Positions 1-5,001 of a DNA stretch of 5,364 bases are shown here, piece after piece (positions within the stretch are counted from its first letter, which is position 1; the number at the start of each line of letters is the position of its first letter). The notes beneath the pieces are model-generated. The model searched no databases, was not told the DNA's origin, and saw only the letters and a list, made by a program, of their open reading frames with translations. Position numbers and translations under genes: made by a program. The stretch comes from Pedosphaera sp. (lineage in GTDB: Bacteria > Verrucomicrobiota > Verrucomicrobiae > Limisphaerales > Pedosphaeraceae): NCBI GenBank assembly GCA_028293265.1, contig JAQGPB010000335.1:1-5364 (forward strand), read 5' to 3'.

Positions 1-273
1 GTGGGTTGTTGTTTCAGCGGTTGGTCGAACAAGCGGTCGCGCTCGGTCCGGTGCGAGGCGACGAGTTGGTTGGCGGCAGAAAACCACAAGCGGTGGGGTT
101 GGGGGAATAAAGTGCATAGCCCTATTAAAATATTTTTTTCAAGTGTTCAAAAAGCAACAGTTCATCACCTTTCTTACGCTCCCTTCGGAAGGATTGAGGA
201 TTGCCAACGATAACGGCTGTACCGTGCCAGGAATACGAACCGGGCATGTAAGCCGGACCGCCTCCAGCGGGGC

Positions 274-290
274 GCGGGTCGGCGACCCGC
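274..290. repeat. Perfect 7-bp hairpin (REP-like)
   Basis: GCGGGTC (274-280) and GACCCGC (284-290) are exact reverse complements around a 3-base loop. A smaller 4-bp hairpin, CCGC/GCGG (258-261 with 267-270), lies just to its left, and GGGAAT/ATTCCC (316-321 with 328-333, 6-base loop) lies to its right. Adjacent GC-rich hairpins outside genes resemble REP-type dispersed repeats. A single copy in this window cannot prove that. There is no T-tract, so it is not a standard terminator. Confidence 0.4.
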
Positions 291-461
291 AGCAATGGCG
301 TGACGACGGGCACGTGGGAATCAATCCATTCCCGTTCCACCATTTCCGCGCGGAGTTTCTCACCAAATCTGTCCAAATTCCACCCAAGCTCCCCGCCGCC
401 CCTTTTCCATCCCAAACCCGGCTCAGCCTTTCTTATGCGCACAGCCGCCGCCCATTCGTCA

Positions 462-485
462 CATCACTCCATCACTCCATCACTC
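462..485 (+). repeat. Three-copy 8-bp tandem repeat (CATCACTC)
   Basis: CATCACTC occurs three times without a mismatch at 462-469, 470-477 and 478-485. It lies in a non-coding stretch about 105 bases before the predicted -10 box. Shortly after it, GCTTGGAC (500-507) and GCTTGGAG (508-515) form a second near-perfect 8-bp direct repeat. Slippage-prone microsatellite is the simplest reading. The distance argues against it being a core promoter element. Confidence 0.7.
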
Positions 486-494
486 CCACCCCAC

Positions 495-522
495 CGGGAG
501 CTTGGACGCTTGGAGCTTCCCG
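495..522. repeat. Imperfect inverted repeat
   Basis: CGGG-AGCT (495-502) pairs with AGCT-T-CCCG (514-522), leaving one unpaired T and an 11-base loop. It contains most of the GCTTGGA direct repeat. No T-run follows on the + strand, so an intrinsic terminator is unlikely. It could be part of a dispersed repeat or an upstream regulatory site; I cannot tell which. Confidence 0.35.
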
Positions 523-565
523 CCCTGTAGGGGCAGGACGTTTGCATTTGCTTCCCCAAGATTTG

Positions 566-595
566 TTCTTGGCGTCCTTGGCGGCACGGTATAAT
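566..595 (+). promoter_or_regulatory. Candidate sigma70-type promoter of the oxidoreductase gene
   Basis: A perfect TATAAT hexamer lies at 590-595, 46 bases before the ATG at 642. The -35 region is poor: TTCTTG at 566-571 gives an 18-base spacer but only a partial match to TTGACA. Transcription would begin near 602, giving a leader of about 40 bases. The -10 match and its position are read directly. Promoter activity is inferred. Confidence 0.45.
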
Positions 596-641
596 AATTG
601 CCCTGAATCGCCCGATAGCAATCAACGTCAAATATGCATCT

Positions 642-2027
642 ATGAACGAAACTAACGAATCTCTGAGCACACGCCGCGAATTCCTGAAGAATACCGGCCG
701 TTTTGCGGCGGCTTCTGCCCTGGTGGGAATGGCCATTCCCAGTGTCCATGGCGCGGAAGGCAACACCATCCAAGTGGCGCTGATCGGCTGCGGCGGACGC
801 GGCGGCGGCGCGGCGAACAACGCTTTGGACGTCAAAAAAGTCCCCATGAAGCTCGTCGCCATGGCGGATGTCTTTGAACATCGCCTTACGGGCGCCTACA
901 ATGCCCTGAAACACGCCCACCCCGATTCGGTGGACGTCCCGCCCGAGCGCCGGTTCATTGGTTTTGACGGTTACAAGAAGGCGATGGATTGCCTCAAGCC
1001 CGGCGACATCGTGATTTTCACCACGCCGCTGGCGTTTCGTTGGGTCCATTTCACCTACGCCATCGAGAAGAAACTGAACGTCTTCATGGAAAAGCCGCTG
1101 ACCTCGGACGGCCCGACTTCCCGCCGCATGTTCAAGCTCGGCGAAGAGGCGAGCGCGAAGAACCTGAAAGTCGGCGTGGGCTTGATGTCCCGCCATGCCC
1201 GGCCCCTCCAGGAACTGGAAAAGCGCATCCAGGACGGCGAACTCGGCAACATCATCCTCATGCGCGGCTACCGCATGGCCGGTCCGCTCGCGTCGGCCTT
1301 CTCCGAAAAATGGCCGGGCAACCCCAGCGAACTGCTCTGGCAGATCTCGCGCTTTCACAGCTTCATCTGGGCCAGCGGCGGCTGCTTCAACGATTTCTAC
1401 ATCCATCACATTGATCATCTTTGCATGATGAAGGGCGCATGGCCCGTCAAGGCCCAGGCCCTCGGCGGACGCCACTATCGCTCCAACTTTGTGGATCAGA
1501 ATTTTGATTCCTATTCGGTCGAATACACCTTCGCGGACGGCGCCAAGATGTATATGGATGGCCGCTGCGTCACCGGTTGCAGCGATTTCTACTACAGTCA
1601 CGCGCACGGCAGCAAAGGCATGGCGGTCGTTTCCGCGCACGACGATTGCGGCGGTCCTTCCAGCATTCACAGCGGCCAGAACCCGGCACGCGATAATATC
1701 GTCTGGAAATCCAAAGACCATCCGGGTGAGACCGACCCGTACTTGAACGAATGGAATGACCTCGTTGACGCCATCATCAATGACAAGCCCTACAGCGAAG
1801 TCAAACGCGGCGTCGAAGCCAGCCTCGTGACCTCCTTGGGACGCCTGGCCGCCCACACCGGGCGCGAGACGACCTATGAGCAGTTGCTCAACTCCGAAGT
1901 GGAATACTCCCCGAATTCGCACCTGATGACGATGGATTCCCCGGCGCCAGTCGTTGCCGGACCGGACGGCAAGTATCCCGTGCCCCAGCCCGGAATCATC
2001 ACCGATCGCGATTACCAAACCACTTAA
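642..2027 (+). CDS. Tat-exported Gfo/Idh/MocA family oxidoreductase
   Basis: A 461-residue NAD(P)-dependent sugar-dehydrogenase-type protein. Residues 10-16 (TRREFLK) form a twin-arginine motif, followed by a hydrophobic stretch (about 21-33) and a likely signal peptidase site near VHG/A (37-38). The folded, cofactor-loaded enzyme is therefore expected outside the cytoplasmic membrane. The Rossmann nucleotide loop is IGCGGRGGG (48-56). The family EKP motif is at 150-152; its lysine normally serves catalysis and cofactor positioning. GGCFNDFYIHHIDH (246-259) matches the family's second motif (D-x3-H, D251/H255). Tat-exported members are very numerous in Verrucomicrobia and Planctomycetes, mostly with unknown substrate. 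Some Gfo/Idh/MocA proteins (GH109) use bound NAD to cleave glycosides, so hydrolase activity is an alternative to dehydrogenation. The ATG at 642 is chosen because it gives a complete Tat signal. No Shine-Dalgarno sequence is visible. The gene stands alone, convergent with the glycan operon. Confidence 0.95.
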   Translation: MNETNESLSTRREFLKNTGRFAAASALVGMAIPSVHGAEGNTIQVALIGCGGRGGGAANNALDVKKVPMKLVAMADVFEHRLTGAYNALKHAHPDSVDVPPERRFIGFDGYKKAMDCLKPGDIVIFTTPLAFRWVHFTYAIEKKLNVFMEKPLTSDGPTSRRMFKLGEEASAKNLKVGVGLMSRHARPLQELEKRIQDGELGNIILMRGYRMAGPLASAFSEKWPGNPSELLWQISRFHSFIWASGGCFNDFYIHHIDHLCMMKGAWPVKAQALGGRHYRSNFVDQNFDSYSVEYTFADGAKMYMDGRCVTGCSDFYYSHAHGSKGMAVVSAHDDCGGPSSIHSGQNPARDNIVWKSKDHPGETDPYLNEWNDLVDAIINDKPYSEVKRGVEASLVTSLGRLAAHTGRETTYEQLLNSEVEYSPNSHLMTMDSPAPVVAGPDGKYPVPQPGIITDRDYQTT

Positions 2028-2031
2028 ACAA

Positions 2032-2070
2032 AACACCCCGGCACTAGAAACGGTGCCGGGGTGTTTTTTT
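2032..2070. terminator. Bidirectional intrinsic terminator
   Basis: A perfect 13-bp stem pairs 2032-2044 (AACACCCCGGCAC) with 2053-2065, around an 8-base loop. On the + strand it runs into seven Ts (2064-2070) starting 37 bases after the oxidoreductase stop codon. On the - strand the transcript after the stem reads TTTTGTTT, so it can also stop the deacetylase operon, whose last stop codon is at 2093. Its place between two convergent genes fits a shared terminator. Confidence 0.93.
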
Positions 2071-2092
2071 GATTTGATTGCCGCCTGAAACC

Positions 2093-2842
2093 CTACCGCG
2101 CCAGGCGCGCCTTGATGGCCTTGATGCTGATTGAGCGGTGACGCGCCATGATGCGCCGCAGTTCCAGCGGATGAGTTTCCGCCGTGTTGAGGCCAAAATC
2201 GGTCGTGCAGGCGGTGACGTATCCGGCCTCCAGCACCAAATCGCGGATGGCTTCGTTGCGGTCGCCATACGGATAACAAAAATGGCGGATGGGCAGGCCG
2301 AAGAGGTCTTCGAGTTTTTGCTTGCCGGAGAAAATCTCCTCCCGCGCCTCGCGGAAACTGACACGCGTCAAAAACGGATGCGTCAACGTGTGCGCGCCGA
2401 TCTGGTGGCCGGCCGCCAGCCATTCGCGCACGTGCGAGACATCCATCAGCGGTTCGCGCACATCGCCCAACTGCACTTCCCACTCGTTAAACCGGCCTAT
2501 GCGGTCCGCGACCAGGAATTGAATGGCGCTGAATTTGTGCTGGGCCAGCGGTTCAAGCGCGTTTTGAAACGCGTTCAAAAAACCGTCGTCAAACGCGAGG
2601 CAGAAGGTCGGTTTGCCGTTTGCTCCGGCGGGAACCTGCCCGTAAGGCGGCGCGCTGAAGCCCGCCTCCGCCAGTTCGGCCAGTTGCCGCGTGAACAGGC
2701 GGGGATTGATATAAAGCCCCTTGATGCGCACACCGCGTGGGCGCGGGCTGATTTTATGATAGGTAAGGCACGGTACGCCGTTCGCGAAGAACCGCCGAAA
2801 CGGTCTTAACGAGGTATAATGGGTTGGGACAGCGGATGACAC
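2093..2842 (-). CDS. NodB-type polysaccharide deacetylase (CE4)
   Basis: About 249 residues from the GTG at 2842. Carbohydrate esterase family 4 enzymes remove N- or O-acetyl groups from glycans using a divalent metal. The marks are visible: a TYHKI segment (about 27-31) typical of the N-terminal strand; motif 1 AFDDG (83-87), with D85 as the likely catalytic base and D86 as a metal ligand; motif 2 HTLTHP (151-156), with metal-binding H151 and H155; and motif 3 FCYPYGDRN (188-196). There is no signal peptide or membrane span, so the mature region looks cytoplasmic, unless the start is wrong. The frame is open much further upstream (to 3112), but that part lies inside the glycosyltransferase gene. 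GTG 2842 is the only usual start codon near the conserved domain. It overlaps the GT4 gene by 37 bases, suggesting translational coupling, and no clear Shine-Dalgarno sequence precedes it. The substrate is inferred to be an acetylated sugar of the glycan made by the neighbours. Confidence 0.9.
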   Translation of the reverse strand: MSSAVPTHYTSLRPFRRFFANGVPCLTYHKISPRPRGVRIKGLYINPRLFTRQLAELAEAGFSAPPYGQVPAGANGKPTFCLAFDDGFLNAFQNALEPLAQHKFSAIQFLVADRIGRFNEWEVQLGDVREPLMDVSHVREWLAAGHQIGAHTLTHPFLTRVSFREAREEIFSGKQKLEDLFGLPIRHFCYPYGDRNEAIRDLVLEAGYVTACTTDFGLNTAETHPLELRRIMARHRSISIKAIKARLAR

Positions 2843-3978
2843 GGTGTAGTAGTAACATGGCTTCGCTGACGGCACAATTTCAAATAAAGCTCGCGGGTCC
2901 GCTCCGCCATCCGGTCGCGGGTGAAATGGCTCCCGGCATGAAGCCGGCCCGCCGTGCCAAGACGTTGCCGCAACGCCCCATCCGCGAGCAGCGCCTGCAT
3001 TCCGTCCGCGAGTTCGGCCACACTGCCGGGCGTGGCCAGCAGACCATGTTCGCCATGATTGAACAATTCCGGAATGCCATCGAGCCGCGAGGCGATCACC
3101 GGCTTGCCGCACGCCATGGCTTCCAGAATCACCAGCCCAAACGCTTCCGAGCCAACCGCGGGATGCACCAGAACGTCCAATGACTGCATCGCCACCACAA
3201 TTTCCTCGGTGAACGGCAGGATGCGGAAAACATTCTTCAGATGCAGTTCAGCAATCCGCTGGTTGAGCAGCGCTCCCATTTCGCCATCCCCAATGATGGC
3301 GAAGCGAGCCCCGGGATGGCGGGAATGCACCCGCTCCGCAGCTTCAACAAATTCCAACTGGCCCTTCCCGCGTGGCAGGCCGAACGCGCCCACCACGCCA
3401 AAAACCATATCGCCAGCCTGCCAGCCTTGGGCGGCGCGAAACGCCGCCACCGCCCCGGCCTGCGGCGTCTGGAATTTCTTCACGTCAATCCCGCCATGAA
3501 TCTGATGCTGCCTCTCGATTGGACCGCACAGTTCCTGCTCCAACACCGCCTTCACCGCGCGGGAAACGGCGATGACATCCGCGCCAGCCAGCAGAAACCA
3601 GCGGCTGAACCAGCGCGGCCGCGTCATGAGATGACGGGTGACCACGACGCGCGCGCCGCTGCCAGTCAATCTCGCCGCCAAGATTGCCGGCCAATAATCG
3701 CGGCCTTGATGGGCATGAATGATTTCAATTTTTTGCCGGCGCACAGTCCGCGCGACACACTGGAAGAAGGCGCGCCTCGGGGCGGATTTGGTCGCGAACG
3801 TTTCGATGCGCGCGCCGGTTGCGCGCGCGCGCCCTTCCCACCGGCAGCCGGCGGGAATGGCCAGCGTCACGTCGCAGTTCAAATCTTGCAGGCCCGCGGC
3901 CAGTTCCAGCGTCTGGTTGTCCGCGCCGCCGCCATTCATGAGCGAATTGACGAGCAAGACGCGCAGCGGTCCGGTCAA
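2806..3978 (-). CDS. GT4-family glycosyltransferase (GT-B fold)
   Basis: About 390 residues from a TTG start. GT4 enzymes transfer a sugar from a nucleotide donor with retention, usually at the cytoplasmic face of the membrane. The N-terminal domain opens with a strand and a glycine-rich loop (RVLLVNSLMNGGGADNQ, about 6-22), then AHQGRDYW (89-96) and IAVSRAVKA (136-144). The C-terminal donor domain begins near VVGAFGLPRGKGQ (195-207). It carries the diagnostic E-x7-E motif, EAFGLVILE (E278 and E286), followed by ACGKPVIAS. Length is normal for the family. The frame is open upstream to 4281, but residues before the TTG overlap the GT2 gene and do not look like GT4. The TTG at 3978 overlaps the GT2 stop codon (TTGA) and follows GGAGAAGGG with 6 bases between, so this start is well supported. 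Lipopolysaccharide or exopolysaccharide assembly fits the context. The sugar is unknown. Confidence 0.92.
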   Translation of the reverse strand: MTGPLRVLLVNSLMNGGGADNQTLELAAGLQDLNCDVTLAIPAGCRWEGRARATGARIETFATKSAPRRAFFQCVARTVRRQKIEIIHAHQGRDYWPAILAARLTGSGARVVVTRHLMTRPRWFSRWFLLAGADVIAVSRAVKAVLEQELCGPIERQHQIHGGIDVKKFQTPQAGAVAAFRAAQGWQAGDMVFGVVGAFGLPRGKGQLEFVEAAERVHSRHPGARFAIIGDGEMGALLNQRIAELHLKNVFRILPFTEEIVVAMQSLDVLVHPAVGSEAFGLVILEAMACGKPVIASRLDGIPELFNHGEHGLLATPGSVAELADGMQALLADGALRQRLGTAGRLHAGSHFTRDRMAERTRELYLKLCRQRSHVTTTPCHPLSQPIIPR

Positions 3979-4787
3979 TGGGTTCCCTTCTCCAGGCAAA
4001 GCTCGGACTCGACCACCGGCGCGGGCTTTTCCTGCCGCTGCTGCAATTCCCATAATTTCGCGTATTTCAGAAAGGTGTAATACGCATATAAAGTGGCCAG
4101 GGTCAATCCATGCCGGCCGTCCCGAAAGCCCTGCTGGAAAAAGTAAACCTTGATGAACATGCCAATCGAACCGCCCAGCATCCGGGCCATTGAAGCCCGC
4201 TTGTTCTTCTGCGAGTAACGCTCGGCCATCAAGGTGGAATAACGCTGCAACTTCGCCGTTCCGACTTCGAGCGTCGGCCAAGGGTATTGCAGGACGTGCT
4301 CATGGAGATAACCGAGCCGCCCGTTCAGGTTGAAGCCCTCATGCACCAGGTCGTTGCGATAGCGCATGCAGGCGCGGTTGAACAACTGCGGCTGCCGGTA
4401 ATCGGGATACCAGCCGGAATGGCGCATCCAATGGCCCAGAAAATGACTTTTGCGCGGCACATGATAGGCGTCGAATTGCGGCGCGCGCGACTCACGGCGG
4501 ATCTCCTCCGCCAGTTCCGGCGTGCAACGTTCGTCCGCGTCAAGGCTGAAAATCCAGTCATGGCGCGCGGCATCCAGCGCGAGATTGCGCAGTTGGCCGA
4601 AGCCGCAGAAATTCCGGCTGATGATGCGCGCGCCATATTCTTGGGCGATGTCCACCGTTTCATCCGTGCTGAATGAATCCACGATGATGATTTCATCCGC
4701 CCAGTTGACGCTTTCAAGCACGTCGCGAATCTGGCCGGCCTCATTGTAAGTGAGCGTGTAAGCGGTTATGGGAAGGTGCTTACGCAT
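3975..4787 (-). CDS. WaaE/KdtX-like GT2 glycosyltransferase
   Basis: A 270-residue inverting GT-A glycosyltransferase. The N-terminus has the family signature: TLTYNEAGQI (11-20), then DEIIIVDSFSTDET (31-44), which binds the nucleotide part of the donor. The metal-binding DxD is SLDADER (81-87; D83, D85). VHE (148-150) lies where the family has a conserved His-Glu. The C-terminal part, with GFRDGRHG (220-227) and a hydrophobic/amphipathic stretch ending KYAKLWE (241-247), is characteristic of the group containing the LPS-core beta-1,4-glucosyltransferase WaaE. It probably holds the protein against the inner membrane. Length is normal for the family. The ATG at 4787 fits the family N-terminus; no Shine-Dalgarno sequence is seen and no other in-frame start lies between it and the upstream stop. 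It overlaps the GT4 gene by four bases. Core-sugar transfer is expected from the family; the exact sugar is not determined. Confidence 0.92.
   Translation of the reverse strand: MRKHLPITAYTLTYNEAGQIRDVLESVNWADEIIIVDSFSTDETVDIAQEYGARIISRNFCGFGQLRNLALDAARHDWIFSLDADERCTPELAEEIRRESRAPQFDAYHVPRKSHFLGHWMRHSGWYPDYRQPQLFNRACMRYRNDLVHEGFNLNGRLGYLHEHVLQYPWPTLEVGTAKLQRYSTLMAERYSQKNKRASMARMLGGSIGMFIKVYFFQQGFRDGRHGLTLATLYAYYTFLKYAKLWELQQRQEKPAPVVESELCLEKGTH
3985..3993 (-). promoter_or_regulatory. Ribosome binding site deciding the TTG start of the GT4 gene
   Basis: On the - strand, GGAGAAGGG is followed by six bases (AACCCA) and then TTG at 3978-3976. It is the clearest Shine-Dalgarno sequence in the window, and it lies inside the last codons of the GT2 gene. 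It supports the unusual TTG start over the longer upstream frame. Confidence 0.7.
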
Positions 4788-5001
4788 GATGATGATTTTG
4801 CAGCCGGTTCGCCAGATGGTGTTTTAAATTCCCGGCACGGTTCGGCGCTGAACCGCCGTAGTTTCACATTGCTGCTGGCCGCCAATCTCAGCTTCACCGT
4901 GTGAAAACTATTGTGCTGAATATCTCCAATTATGCGTTGAAAACCATGGGGTGTTTCCCCCTCCAATCAGATCCCGAATTTTCTTGACCCGCCGGAGCAA
5001 C
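4788..5001. other. Gap between GT9 and GT2 genes, with inverted repeat and coding-like relic
   Basis: This 214-base gap is long compared with the overlaps further down the operon. On the - strand a frame from TTG 4966 runs to about 4766 and ends with ordinary-looking peptide (EPCREFKTPSGEPAAKSSS). It overlaps the start of the GT2 gene and matches no family I know. A five-codon ATG frame (4947-4930, MVFNA) sits behind GGAGG (4964-4960) at a long 12-base spacing. Small hairpins occur at 4838-4855 (CGGTTC/GAACCG) and 4948-4960 (GGGG/CCCC). I see no convincing promoter or terminator, so I cannot say whether GT2 is transcribed from its own promoter or by read-through from GT9. Confidence 0.45.
4859..4910. 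repeat. Imperfect 10-bp inverted repeat with 31-base loop
   Basis: TAGTTTCACA (4859-4868) is the reverse complement of TGTGAAAACTA (4900-4910), apart from one extra A in the right arm. The enclosed 31 bases contain further short complementarity (GCTG at 4871-4874 with CAGC at 4889-4892). It lies in the non-coding gap ahead of the GT2 gene. It could be a leader hairpin, a protein-binding dyad or part of a dispersed repeat. Confidence 0.45.

Larger units (their letters stand above)
1..565. other. Intergenic/undefined stretch before the oxidoreductase gene
   Basis: I see no defensible gene here. The stretch holds an AT-rich tract at 121-140 and small inverted repeats at 182-192, 258-270, 274-290 and 316-333. 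It also has a tandem 8-bp repeat at 462-485 and an imperfect inverted repeat at 495-522. An open frame on the - strand (442 down to 125, GTG start, about 105 codons) ends in a charged, protein-like tail (KKGDELLLFEHLKKIF). It has no recognisable domain or ribosome binding site, and its codon use is mixed (AGA, AGG, ATA), unlike the genes to its right. The overlapping + strand frame from 143 is equally open but rich in proline, serine and histidine. It runs through the promoter region, so it is unlikely to be real. At the left edge, a - strand frame below about 110 reads with ordinary amino-acid composition (RTERDRLFDQPLKQQP), but it has no convincing start. Confidence 0.5.

Noticed and set aside
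143..655. A 170-codon + strand frame before the oxidoreductase
   Set aside because: It reads through tandem repeats, hairpins and the TATAAT box, overlaps the oxidoreductase start in another frame, and is low-complexity in Pro/Ser/His. It matches no known family.
480..2483. A 667-codon open frame on the - strand, antisense to the oxidoreductase gene
   Set aside because: It covers a well-identified + strand gene, runs through the terminator hairpin and into the deacetylase gene in another frame, and has no recognisable domain. Long antisense frames are expected in GC-rich coding DNA with strong third-position bias.
2138..2809. A 223-codon + strand frame
   Set aside because: It is antisense to the CE4 deacetylase, whose catalytic motifs are intact on the - strand, and it has no recognisable domain.
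3817..3832. Alternating GC run (GCGCGCGCGCGC at 3821-3832), possible Z-DNA tract
   Set aside because: It lies inside the GT4 gene and is explained by Arg/Ala codons in GC-rich DNA.
3241..4080. A 279-codon + strand frame
   Set aside because: It is antisense to the GT4 gene and the end of GT2. Its composition (Arg/Ala/His/Pro-rich) is that of a shadow frame.
3979..4281. N-terminal extension of the GT4 frame up to 4281
   Set aside because: These codons overlap the conserved C-terminal region of GT2 in another frame and do not resemble a GT4 N-terminus. The family's first strand begins just after the TTG at 3978.
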